The notes below the pieces were generated by a model that did no database searches, was not told the origin of the DNA, and saw only the letters and a program-made list of their open reading frames with translations. Shown here piece after piece: positions 6,183 to 16,400 of a DNA stretch of 16,573 nucleotides. How positions within the stretch are numbered: the stretch's first letter is position 1; the number at the start of each line of letters is the position of its first letter. This DNA comes from JAIBBG01 sp031417525 (lineage in GTDB: Bacteria > Bacteroidota > Bacteroidia > Flavobacteriales_D > Sanyastnellaceae). The stretch covers positions 1 to 16,573 of the forward strand of contig JANOVT010000366.1 in NCBI GenBank assembly GCA_031417525.1, given 5' to 3'. A program made the position numbers and the translations under genes.

Positions 6183-9100
6183 TTACCGCATAATATTTAC
6201 ATATCCGGAAAACTCTTTCTTCACGCCTGTCGATTCCGAAACGGCAACTGCGATCCAGTTGTAGGTTCCATTCGGCGCGAAGTATTCGCCATCTTTTACA
6301 TCACCAACCCATGGAATTTCATAGTCGTTTGTTTCAAACACTTTGTCACCCCAACGATTGAATACGATAAAGCTGAAACGTGTCGGATCAATGTCTGCAC
6401 CTTTTACAAAAAGTACGTCATTGACACCATCGGCATTTGGCGTAAATGAATTTGGAATGAAAACAGAGAAGATGTCGTCGATATCGATGATACCAGAAAC
6501 ATAATCGACACAATTGTGAATGTCGGTTACTTTCAACTGAATAGGATATTCACCACCCTGATCTGTCGGGAATTCATAAATTGGATTTTGCAGAGTAGAA
6601 ACACCCATAGGAGAACCACTCACATCTTTGAAGCTCCAAAACCACTCGGCAATATCACCTGTTGTTGCATCGGTGAAATGAATCTCCGTGTCTTTAATAT
6701 CTGTTGGTTGCGGAGACGCAGTGTATCCTGCAATCGGTGATGCATAAGCTTTCAGATAGTCTGTTTTTGTCTCGCTGTAAGCGCAACCAAGTTCATTGGT
6801 CACGGTGAGAGTTACAGAATAACTGCCAGGTTGTTCGAAATCGTGAGCCTGGTCTTCGGTGTTCTGGTAAAACGCACCATCACTGAATTCCCATTTGGAT
6901 TGAGTATACAAGGAAGGATCAACTTGATTAGTCAATTCAAAAGTATGTGGCCAACAAATGTCAGTTGTGTCTACGGTGAATACAACTATTGGTGCCGGTT
7001 TTACTATAACATCAAAACAGTCAGATGCAACGTAGCCGCAGGCATCAGTCACAGCAATACAAGCAGTTCCTGTAGAATCAGGTGTGAATACATCGTCTTG
7101 TATAGAACTTACCACATCATTGTCGTATGTCCAGGAATATGTAAATGGAGCTTGACCAAAAGCTTGAGTATTCAGTGTAAGGTTTACACTACCAAATTCG
7201 CATACGGTTGAATCGTCAGCTGCGGTGATGACCGTAGGTAAAGCCATTTGAATGCTGAGAACAGCACTAGCTTCGCAGTTGGCGTATGCAACGCGGTACT
7301 CGTAGAATCCCGGCAGATCGGTAGAAGGATCGAAAGTGCCACTTGCAAGCTGAACACCGGCATCATCATACCAAAAACCGGTGGATACTGGTGTTCCGTT
7401 CATTTGATCGAGCATATCAAAAGGTGCATCTGTACTGCAGATGGTGATTGCTGTATCTTCTCCGGGATCGCCCAATGGATCAACACTTACCACCACTTCG
7501 TCAGAGCTCACACAAAGTGGATGACCAGCAGGATATCCAAACAATGTATAAGTAGTTGTTTGAGAAACATCGAGAACGGTAGGCATGGGAATATTGTTGA
7601 AATCAAGACCTGTACCGGGATCCCATTCCCAGACATAGCCTGCGGCAACAGCCGATCCGGCAGAAACGACAAAATTCCATTCGATCGTTGTGCCATCGAC
7701 ACAATTACCTACTCCGTCCCAATCGGGCATGTAGATAGTCAGGCATCCTGAAGGACTGGTCGAAGTCCACGATAAACCGGAAAGATCACCTGTATAACCA
7801 CCAATATAAGGAGATGGCCAGGTATCTGGACCGTCGTAAACGCTTAAGTAGTCGTTGAATTCAACGGTACTTCCACTGAGGAAAGTAATTGAAACGAGTC
7901 CTTCGCCTGGTATGTCAGGGCAATAAGTTTGCTGATACACACCCGGCCCATAACAATAATCAAAAACACCACATGCCGCGCAGCCAACAGCAGGTTCACC
8001 CAACAGCCCACCTTCTAATTGAACTACGCCGCAACTGAACAACTGATCAGCACCAGCAGTCACAAGCGGAGCTTGTTCGATGGTCACCTGGATTGTGGTG
8101 TCGAATTGACATCCAAAGCTATTAAGAACGACATACGTATAGTCATACACACCAACTACATCTGGAGTAATGCTGATCTCGTCAGCATCGTCTGAGATAT
8201 TTGTAACCCATTGTGCACCATTGCCAGCACCGGGACCAGAAACTACCCAATAAGAAGAATCAGGGCCGGCACCAATGTGCGGAGTAAATGTGGTAACGCC
8301 CGGATATAATGAAGGATCAAATTCGATACCCCAGGCGAAGATGTAGCCGTTGTCGATACCAATATTGTCTGTAACTGAAAAGGACCATTCTCCATTTAAA
8401 GGGCAACCTACAAGATCACACAAATCGCCTGCAGGTTCGTATGTCCCGCTTGGAAGTATAGTAACGCCCGTGGAATTTTCTCCCCAGGTTCCATTAGTAG
8501 CTTCAGAAGTCCAGAAATAGTCATAACCGACACCGGGTGTTGTATTTTCATCATCGATTGCTTCACCAATATAAGTTCCACCTCCACCATTTGTTCCCCA
8601 CTCGACTAGGTCTACTGAAGTTCCATTCGGACAAGTAATAAAAAGCCCCAAATCTCCCATGTAACTATGCTCCATGTTGACAAAGATGTTTGTCAGAAAA
8701 GCACAATCTTCCAAAACGGCATCTGCTTCGAAAAAGTCGAAAACAAGAGATGAGGCATAAGAAAATCCAGCTCCGTCTGCGAGATAGGTGACACCAGCAA
8801 CGACCTGTGGAGGCAAAGCAGTCCATGTGGTTCCGGAAGCACCGCCTCCGATCTCCTGACCATCAGGAAGCGCGCTATCGTCTCCTACCACCACTACTCC
8901 GATCACTGTTTCTCCAAGACAAGTTTCGAGATCTGTCATTCCACTGAAAGTAGGAAATGTGCTGACAAGGACTTGAAGCGGAATGATGTTCAAACTTTGA
9001 CATCCAGTAAGATCATCGCCCAGGTTATCGTCTTCAACTGTCAAGGTCACAATGTATTCGCCTGGCTCAGTAAATGAATGTTGCACATCGTTGGCATTTG

Positions 9101-9743
9101 GATTATCTATGATGGTTCCGTCATCAAAATTCCAGATGTAGTGAGCGATAGAAAATGTAGGCTCTGCAAATGATCCAACATCACCGAATGTTACAGGTGT
9201 ATTCATACAAACATTCACTGTCTGAATTGCAGGGTTATCTGGTTCAGGACTCAAGATGAGTGAAGCACTGGTGGGATTCGCACAAGGCGTGGTACAAATA
9301 ATTTGAGCTTCAAAACCCGGAAAAGTTGTATTTGCTAAACTATTGTCACTAAATACAAGAGTGAGGCATCCTGAGGTGTTGTTGACGGTTCCGGTAATTG
9401 GCAAACCTTGAATGGAAGTTCCGCTATAGTCACCAAGTGAGGGAGCAGCGGTACTGTTTCCATCATATACACTGAGATTGTCACTGTTGCCTGGATTCGC
9501 GCTGGTTTGCAAGGCGAATGCGCTAAATGTGAGCTGCACTACATCGCCTGGTGTATCAGGACAAAGTGTAATCGTGTAGTTATTGTCTGAATATGCAGCT
9601 CCGCCATTATCATCACTGAAAGTGAAGCCATCTGAAACAGTGAATGTGCCATTTTCCATGCAAATCCACCCTGGCGTTCCACATTGAGCAGTTCCAATTT
9701 GAACAATTGACCAAAAGGCCAGAAGAAGTACAATTCGTTTCAT
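6183..9743 (-). CDS. Giant T9SS surface protein: CUB, PKD, P-domain, Ig-like, CHU_C
   Basis: A protein of 1186 residues. The frame is open to an ATG at 9788, but the ATG at 9743 gives a proper signal peptide (residues 1-20, ending GTAQ). Modules in order: CUB-like (about 30-150, with LSVYDGNS and SGCLTLVF); PKD (160-262, with WNFDDGT and EPGEYIVTLTV); proprotein-convertase P-domain-like (about 336-478, with CPLNGEWSFSVTDN); Ig-like (480-560); second CUB-like (588-695, with LSVYDGPD); Ig-like repeat (758-833) of the kind found in the 13496 gene; Ig-like (835-915); PKD (916-998); PKD (999-1088); CHU_C domain (1092-1186, with FIPNSFTPNADGVNDV and FNRWGDKVFE). CHU_C is a type B T9SS export signal. 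No enzyme active site is seen, so an adhesin or matrix role at the cell surface is likely. CAAAACTA at 9786-9793 reads TAGTTTTG on this strand, a possible -7 box without a well-spaced TTG. Confidence 0.92.
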   Translation of the reverse strand: MKRIVLLLAFWSIVQIGTAQCGTPGWICMENGTFTVSDGFTFSDDNGGAAYSDNNYTITLCPDTPGDVVQLTFSAFALQTSANPGNSDNLSVYDGNSTAAPSLGDYSGTSIQGLPITGTVNNTSGCLTLVFSDNSLANTTFPGFEAQIICTTPCANPTSASLILSPEPDNPAIQTVNVCMNTPVTFGDVGSFAEPTFSIAHYIWNFDDGTIIDNPNANDVQHSFTEPGEYIVTLTVEDDNLGDDLTGCQSLNIIPLQVLVSTFPTFSGMTDLETCLGETVIGVVVVGDDSALPDGQEIGGGASGTTWTALPPQVVAGVTYLADGAGFSYASSLVFDFFEADAVLEDCAFLTNIFVNMEHSYMGDLGLFITCPNGTSVDLVEWGTNGGGGTYIGEAIDDENTTPGVGYDYFWTSEATNGTWGENSTGVTILPSGTYEPAGDLCDLVGCPLNGEWSFSVTDNIGIDNGYIFAWGIEFDPSLYPGVTTFTPHIGAGPDSSYWVVSGPGAGNGAQWVTNISDDADEISITPDVVGVYDYTYVVLNSFGCQFDTTIQVTIEQAPLVTAGADQLFSCGVVQLEGGLLGEPAVGCAACGVFDYCYGPGVYQQTYCPDIPGEGLVSITFLSGSTVEFNDYLSVYDGPDTWPSPYIGGYTGDLSGLSWTSTSPSGCLTIYMPDWDGVGNCVDGTTIEWNFVVSAGSAVAAGYVWEWDPGTGLDFNNIPMPTVLDVSQTTTYTLFGYPAGHPLCVSSDEVVVSVDPLGDPGEDTAITICSTDAPFDMLDQMNGTPVSTGFWYDDAGVQLASGTFDPSTDLPGFYEYRVAYANCEASAVLSIQMALPTVITAADDSTVCEFGSVNLTLNTQAFGQAPFTYSWTYDNDVVSSIQDDVFTPDSTGTACIAVTDACGYVASDCFDVIVKPAPIVVFTVDTTDICWPHTFELTNQVDPSLYTQSKWEFSDGAFYQNTEDQAHDFEQPGSYSVTLTVTNELGCAYSETKTDYLKAYASPIAGYTASPQPTDIKDTEIHFTDATTGDIAEWFWSFKDVSGSPMGVSTLQNPIYEFPTDQGGEYPIQLKVTDIHNCVDYVSGIIDIDDIFSVFIPNSFTPNADGVNDVLFVKGADIDPTRFSFIVFNRWGDKVFETNDYEIPWVGDVKDGEYFAPNGTYNWIAVAVSESTGVKKEFSGYVNIMR

Positions 9744-9988
9744 GAATTTTAAATAATAGGTTGTTGAACCATATGAATGACGCAACAAAACTAAAGAAGT
9801 TGCATCTGTTCGCGTGAATTAACAACAGAAATTAGTAAGCTTTTTCAACGTCTGAATGTTAGGCGAATGGCATTTTTTTGCATTCCCGCTACGACTACAA
9901 CTTCTTTGCACTCCAGAACAAATAAGTGGGGATGAATTTCCGACATATCTAACAAGGACAATTCCGACTAAATTGTGAGCCTAACGAT

Positions 9989-12900
9989 CTACCTGACAAT
10001 GGTGAGATGCCCTTCGAAAAGGTGATTCACGTCATTCTGCGTATCGCGGATTGTGATGCGATAGAAATAAACTCCATCGGGAACAAAGACGGTTCCTCCA
10101 ATGTAATTGCCCGTCCACACATCCTCAGGGTCAGATGATTCAAAGAGTTTTTCGCCCCAGCGATTGAAAATTTCGCAGATGTATGCATCTTTTTGAAAAC
10201 CGGATCCTTTGAGCTGCCAAACATCGTTGATACCATCACCATCAGGTGTGAATGCATTTGGCACAAAAAGGTCAATTTCCTCGTCAACAAGCACTTGAAG
10301 ATAGGTGCTGTCGCGACATCCGTATTGATTGTAAGCGAGCATTGAAACAAGGTAGCTGCCGGTGGTTGCGGCAGGAAATGTCCAGGAAGTATCTATGGCA
10401 GAAGACGTTCCGAATTGATCAAATGTCCAGATGTAGCTTTCGCCGTTTAAGGTGTTATTGTTGAATTGAAATTCAGTGTTTGGAAGAAGTGCTGTTTCGG
10501 AATCGGCCGAAAATTGCGCAATAGGGGTGGGCCAGACTCTGACCGGCATCTCAAGAGTGTCTTTGAAAACACATCCATTTTCATCCGTGATTTCCAATGT
10601 CGGATAGTAAGATCCACCGTCCGAATACTCATGGTTTGCTGATGCTAATGTGCTAGCTGTTTCACCATCACCAAAGTCCCAGACCATCGATTGAACATTC
10701 TGAAACTCGATGTAGTCCGAAGTCATCAACACATAATGTGGATCACATCCCAGTTGATTGTCTACCTGGAAACTGGCAGCCAAGGCTGGAAATGAACTGA
10801 TGGCTGTACAAGCGGTATCTCTGGCTCCACAACCATCTTCGACCACTGCGCAATAATTTTTGAGCGCACCTGCTGGCACATCAAAGGTCTCCTGTAAATA
10901 TTCTTCCCCCGTTTCGGCAATCCATTTTGTTTCAAAAGGCATAGTGCCACCGGATATCATTGGAGCAAGCACATGCGCTGAATCACCGAAACATTCCTGA
11001 TAAAATTCTTCTACTTCAATATTGAGATCGGAAGACACAAATACGGTTACATCATCCGTGCTAAAACAATTGGGTTGACCAAGAGGATAGCCGGTCAAAG
11101 TAAAAGTTTCAGTTTGTTGAAGTCCATTTGCGGTAGTCGAAATTTCATTCGGTGTTGTAAGGTATTGAGCCGGCGTCCATTGCCATACAAATTCAGGTGA
11201 AAGTTGATTGCAACTCACTTCGTATGTCCAGGGCGCACAATATCCAGAACCTGAAGAATTAGAACCATCGGATTCGAAATGAAAGGTGAGACAACCCGAA
11301 CTGTTGTTCGCAGTCCAGTTCATTCCGGAAGCGTTTCCATCGCTCCAGTCTACGAGCAAAGGAGCCGAAGTATTGGAACCATCATATACTTGAAAAGATT
11401 CCCAGAAAGCTTCCATTTCTCCGGAAATGAAAGTCAGTGTCATAGCTGTGTTTGATTCAGCACCGGCATCCGGGCAAAAAGTCCAGGTGAAGTTTTCATC
11501 ATTCTGATAGGTATAATCGAAAATTCCACTATCGTCGGAACAAGAAGCGGCGGGTATTTCGTTGAAGCCGCCTTCCAAAAGAATGACTGGATTGGAACAA
11601 TCAAAGGTGAAGTCTGCACCTGCATTTACAGTTGGGGCAACATCGACAGTAATTGAAATGGTCGTGTCGTAAGTGCAGCCGAAATCATTGATGGCAGTAT
11701 AGGTGTAGTTGTAAGTTCCGGGATTGGTCAACGTAACGTTGATATAATCGCATCCACTGGAAGATTCTGTAATTCCGGAACCACTCCAGTATGTCGAGTC
11801 GCAGCCCGGTCCGAAACTCGGAATGAAATTCAGGACTTCGCCGTACAGGTTTGGATTGAAGGTCATTCCATAGTTGAACAGAAATCCGTCATCGCCGCCC
11901 CACATATCACAAAACTCAAACTGCCAGGTGCCATTCAATGGACAACCAAGTAAATTAGTGAATGGTTGTAGACTTTCATAAGTGCCTGCCGGAAGTGCCG
12001 TGGCATTGGCATTTTCTCCCCACGTGCCGTTGGTGGCTTGTGGAGTCCAGAAGTAGTCGTATCCAACACCGGGTGTTCCGGTCACATCAGCAACGGGTTC
12101 GCCCAGATCGGTGCCATTACCTGTTTGTTGATGCAAAATCATGGATTGCCCATTTGGACAAATGATACTGATTACCATATCCTGCATGAAAGAATGCTCG
12201 AAGTTGATGTAGGCATTCATAATATCAGACACGTCGTCAATGACTTCACCCGATGGAAAACCGTTGTAAGTGAAATAGACATCATAACATTGAGTCTGAT
12301 CGTCTTCTACTTGATAGCCATCTTCATTGAAGTTATCTGGAAGGCCCACCCAGGGTGTGCTGATCCAATTGTTGAGACTATCTGAAGCGAAAATAGAATC
12401 TTGTGCGAGATTGGTAACTCCCAAAAATGCCTCGCCACCGCTACACAAATCGGATATGTCTGTTATCAAATTAAAGTTTGGTGGGGTGCTCACGAAAACA
12501 ATGTAGTCGTTGAGGTTGGTGTTGAAACAACCATTATTGTCCGTTACAGATAGTTGAACTTTGTAACCCCCCGGTTCTGTGAATGAGTGCGATACAGATG
12601 GCCAGGAGGAAGAATTGGATGAGCCGTCATCAAAATTCCACGAATAAGAACCAAGTGTTGCACCATTAAAAAATTGGGTTGAGCTGCCATCGAAATTGAT
12701 GGTTTCACCGGGGCACACAAATAGTGGCATCGGTTCCTGATCTGAAGTAATGATACTGATCGGACGAACGCAAGGCAAACCACATGATATCTCAGCGCCG
12801 AAATTTCCGACAACGGCTCCGTCAGACACAAAATGAACAGTAAGACACCCTGAAACATTTGTTGAAGTAATATCCTGACTTTGCAAGTCATTGCTGAAAT

Positions 12901-13243
12901 AAGTTCCGATCAGTGAAGCTGCTACGGAGTTTCCATCATAAATTTCAATGTAATCGCCATTGCCCAAATCACAAACAGACCAGTAGAGGTTGAGAATGGT
13001 TTCCGGATTGACGGCACAAATGGTGGAAGTAAAATCTTCATTGTCGTTGTAATCGCCGGCACTGAATCCTGAGTCAACAAGAAATCCGCTGCACGAAGAA
13101 ATATCGCCACCGGCAATTGAATTTTCCTGCGCGTATGTGTAAAGTGTGGAACAACTTAAAAATGTAAGACAAAGAGCCATCATCCAAAGATTTGGCAATC
13201 GAATGCCCGATAGATGAGCAAGACTTGTCTTCATTGATTTCAT
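9989..13243 (-). CDS. Giant T9SS surface protein, paralogue of the 6183-9743 gene
   Basis: A protein of 1084 residues. The ATG at 13243 is taken because it begins a long signal peptide (1-39, ending YTYAQ); an ATG at 13234 is equally possible, and the open extension to 13321 is unlikely. Modules in order: CUB-like (44-154, IEIYDGNS); PKD (160-252, WNFDDGS and EPGGYKVQLSV); P-domain-like (about 315-466, CPLNGTWQFEFCDM); Ig-like (467-535); second CUB-like (565-678, FQVYDGSN); Ig-like (680-818); PKD (820-903, WDFGDGE); PKD (905-987); CHU_C (990-1084, FVPNAFTPDGDGINDV and FNRWGEKLFE). The order and several exact segments, such as PGVGYDYFWT, ATNGTWGEN and GCPLNG, are shared with the next gene, so the two are a tandem duplication. 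This copy lacks the Ig-like repeat found at 758-833 of its neighbour. The 245-bp gap to the next gene shows no clear terminator. Likely role: exported surface adhesin. Confidence 0.92.
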   Translation of the reverse strand: MKSMKTSLAHLSGIRLPNLWMMALCLTFLSCSTLYTYAQENSIAGGDISSCSGFLVDSGFSAGDYNDNEDFTSTICAVNPETILNLYWSVCDLGNGDYIEIYDGNSVAASLIGTYFSNDLQSQDITSTNVSGCLTVHFVSDGAVVGNFGAEISCGLPCVRPISIITSDQEPMPLFVCPGETINFDGSSTQFFNGATLGSYSWNFDDGSSNSSSWPSVSHSFTEPGGYKVQLSVTDNNGCFNTNLNDYIVFVSTPPNFNLITDISDLCSGGEAFLGVTNLAQDSIFASDSLNNWISTPWVGLPDNFNEDGYQVEDDQTQCYDVYFTYNGFPSGEVIDDVSDIMNAYINFEHSFMQDMVISIICPNGQSMILHQQTGNGTDLGEPVADVTGTPGVGYDYFWTPQATNGTWGENANATALPAGTYESLQPFTNLLGCPLNGTWQFEFCDMWGGDDGFLFNYGMTFNPNLYGEVLNFIPSFGPGCDSTYWSGSGITESSSGCDYINVTLTNPGTYNYTYTAINDFGCTYDTTISITVDVAPTVNAGADFTFDCSNPVILLEGGFNEIPAASCSDDSGIFDYTYQNDENFTWTFCPDAGAESNTAMTLTFISGEMEAFWESFQVYDGSNTSAPLLVDWSDGNASGMNWTANNSSGCLTFHFESDGSNSSGSGYCAPWTYEVSCNQLSPEFVWQWTPAQYLTTPNEISTTANGLQQTETFTLTGYPLGQPNCFSTDDVTVFVSSDLNIEVEEFYQECFGDSAHVLAPMISGGTMPFETKWIAETGEEYLQETFDVPAGALKNYCAVVEDGCGARDTACTAISSFPALAASFQVDNQLGCDPHYVLMTSDYIEFQNVQSMVWDFGDGETASTLASANHEYSDGGSYYPTLEITDENGCVFKDTLEMPVRVWPTPIAQFSADSETALLPNTEFQFNNNTLNGESYIWTFDQFGTSSAIDTSWTFPAATTGSYLVSMLAYNQYGCRDSTYLQVLVDEEIDLFVPNAFTPDGDGINDVWQLKGSGFQKDAYICEIFNRWGEKLFESSDPEDVWTGNYIGGTVFVPDGVYFYRITIRDTQNDVNHLFEGHLTIVR

Positions 13244-13377
13244 AAGGGTGGTGCGCAAGCGCCTGCGTTTGTACGACGATGAAAAAAAAAGTTGCAAATG
13301 AAACCGACATTCCCGGCACACAACATTTTTTTTTAGAACATTGGAGGGATAATACGAACAGGATTGGATTTTTAGAA

Positions 13378-13487
13378 GTGAGAGTGAGAGTGTGAGTGTG
13401 AGTGTGAGTGTGAGTGTGAGTTTTGAGAAAGTAGCTCGTCTTCTCAGATCTCACTCTCACTCTCACTCTCACTCTCACACTCACACT
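13378..13487. repeat. Inverted hexanucleotide microsatellite forming a long imperfect hairpin
   Basis: The left arm 13378-13420 is (GTGAGA)2(GTGTGA)5G. The right arm 13450-13487 is (CTCACT)4(CTCACA)2CT. The arms are complementary except for one T-T mismatch per six bases in the inner part. The 29-base centre adds its own perfect stem, TGAGAA (13424-13429) with TTCTCA (13441-13446). It starts 8 bp after the stop codon of the 13496 gene and lies about 135 bp before the next start. No T-run follows in either direction, so it is not a standard terminator. Confidence 0.9.
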
Positions 13488-13495
13488 AAATAATT

Positions 13496-16400
13496 TCACC
13501 TGACCACCGTCAGACTACCTCTGAAAACTCGGTACTCTGCATTCTCTTTGTCTTTTACTTTTACCTGCCAGATGTACACGTCATCTTGAACAAAGTATCC
13601 ACCGTCGTGAACATTTCCTGTCCACGGTTTGCCGTATTCCGTGGTCACAAAAATCATATCACCCCAACGATCAAAAATTTCCAGAGTATATGTACTCTCT
13701 TCAAATCCGCGCATTACCGGTAAAAAGACGTCGTTGATGCCATCACCATCGGGAGTCAATGCATTGGGCGCAAAGAAAATATACTCATTGTCGAGATGAA
13801 GGATGTTGCAAGTGCTGTCAATGCATCCGTGTTCACTCGTTACTTTCAGACAGATATCAAAATTGATCGGTTCCCCATTTGGAAATTCAAAAATGGGTTG
13901 TTCTTCTGTGCTTGTTCCAAGTCCTGAAAAATCCCATTCATACAAAACGGCGTTGATCGATTCACTGAAAAAAGTTGCGATAGGATCGATGGTTGTCAGT
14001 TCTTCCGGATCACTGTAAAAAGAAGCAGTAGGAATTTCATATACCTCAAGTACCTGATTGTACTGTTCAGACGATGTGCAACCGAAATCAGAATAGGCCG
14101 TCAGGTTTACATCATAGATTCCCGTTTCGTAGAGATCAGTTTCTAATGTGTCTTCATTAAAAAATTGTACTCCCGGAATTTCCCAGATAACATGATCAAT
14201 GTTGCTACTCTGATCATGCAGAAAATATTTAATATGTAATGGTGAACAACTGGCCATGTATTCTGGTGTAAAGACAATGGTGGGTTTGGGATGTACAATA
14301 ATATCAGCCTCATCTGTGGACGTGCAACCATTAGCATTGGTCACCAAAAGTGAAACGGTTACATCTTGAAGAGTCGAAAGGTTGGTGTTTTGAGCAGTGT
14401 AGTCATCAAATAAAAAGGAAGGACTCCAGAGATAATCGCCCGGTGTATTTATTCCCAGGCTGATACTTTCTCCTGCGCAGATTTCATACAAATCGCCGAT
14501 GGAGAAGGAGGGAAGCGCATACACCGTTACCTGCACATCATCTTCGGACGTGCAAACACCATCGCTGATTTCCACATGATAGTTGGTGGTGATATCCGCA
14601 CCGACATCATCAGGAATGTTTACGAATGGAAAAGCAGAGTTGATGTTGGATAAATTCGTTGCAGGTGACCACAGATATGTTGTGTTCTGAGAAGGTGCTT
14701 CTCCGATTTGTTGATCAGGACTGCCAGCACATAATTCAATATTTTCTCCTGCATCATAATTGATTCCATTTTGGATGGTCACAAAAAGTTCAGCGGCATC
14801 TGCTGGACAAGGTCCGTTGGCAGGAACGAAATAAACATAAGAACCAGTCTCGCTGCCAGCAGGATCGACAAGTGGTGAAGTGTAGGGCAGACCATTAAAA
14901 GTCCATGTCCCATTGCCGCCTGCGGTTTGTGGCATCAGATCAACTAATAGTTCTGGCACATGATCAAAACAAAATACCACATTGTTGTTTGGTCCGGCAT
15001 CAGTGGTATTGAAAACTTCAACGATTGCAGTAAGTTCATTTCCGCCGCAGGTGGTATTCAGTGTTGAAATAAAATGATAGGTATTAGAGCCGGTAAAATC
15101 GAGTATAATATTCGGCGGAATAATATCATTGTTGCTGTTGAACCAGTTGCCATTAGCAGCCGTTGCCAAAGGATCAAGGCTCGCCAGATTGAAATTTGTA
15201 AGTGAGTTGCAAAGTGTCGCTGTAACAGAATCTTCCTGAAAAAGTGGTTGAGTAACCGCAATTGTTATATCGCCTTCACCATCTGGACAGCTATTCGCAG
15301 AAGGAAGAACGGCCACAATATTGGCTCCATTGCTTCCTGATGGATCGAAGATACTAGCTGCAACTGTTCCATTCAGATTTTCAAATTCTATCGTTGGTAA
15401 TTGTGGATACAAAGTATGGAGATCGATGGATGTGTCTTCTGAGCACATGCTTAAACTGACATCCAGCGGTGTCAATGAAAGCGGTTCCAGTGTGATGGTA
15501 AAAATCGCATTATCATCCGGACAAACATTTCCATTTACCTCATAATTGAATTGAAAACTACTCCCTGAAGCAGGTGGTGTAAAATTCGCACTGACTACCT
15601 GATTGTTGTTGTCTGTCCAGATACCTCCGATATCAGCACCGGCACTCAAAAGGCCATTCAGATTAATTGTTGCCGTGTTTTCGCAAACGGAAACAACGTT
15701 GTTGTTCCCGGCATTCGGCAATGTTTCAACTTGAATAGTCAACCCAACATTTTGCGGAATACAAACTACATTGGGATAATTATAATAATAGATACCTGGA
15801 TTTTCTGTAATGGGATTAAACGAACCGTCAACAGTTGCTCCTGATGAATTTGTCCAGCTTCCACCCGCGAGAGGATTACCATTTAATGCATTCAGCATAT
15901 TGACAGAGTTACCGTTTTCGCAAATGGTAATCGTCGCTGGTTCGCCTGATGGATTGTCAGATATAAATGTAATATTCAGAAATGCGTCATCGTCAATACA
16001 TGGTACTACTCCATTTTGATGGTAACGATAGGTGCCTTCGACATAAGTAGCAGGATTAAAATTGCCACTGACAGGAGTATTGTCAGGTGCGTACCAAAGT
16101 CCACCTCCATTCGGATTTCCTCCAAGGTAATTGATCATATTGAAGGTAGCTGCGTTCTGACAGACAGTGATAGCAGCATTTTCGCCCGCATCGGGTAATT
16201 GATTTTCGTCTACTGTCAGAACTGAAAATACAGGATCGCAACCAGGCACTGTATCTATCATATACAAAAAGGCCTGTGTATTCATAGTTGCAGGATCGAA
16301 TATGGATGAAACAGGCGCACCGGTATCGAAATTGAACCACTCTCCGTTCGGTTCAGCATTGCCGTTGAGATATTGAAGCATTTCGAATGCCGCATAATCA

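Noticed and set aside
9744..9988. Possible terminator around the GCATTTTTTTGCATTC segment between the two paralogues
   Set aside because: The stem is short and interrupted and the T-run lies in the loop, so it does not qualify as a terminator on either strand.
13074..13499. 141-residue minus-strand frame with VRVRVR and HTHTHT runs
   Set aside because: It is a translation of the inverted microsatellite joined to an out-of-frame part of the next gene's N-terminus; it has no independent coding signs.
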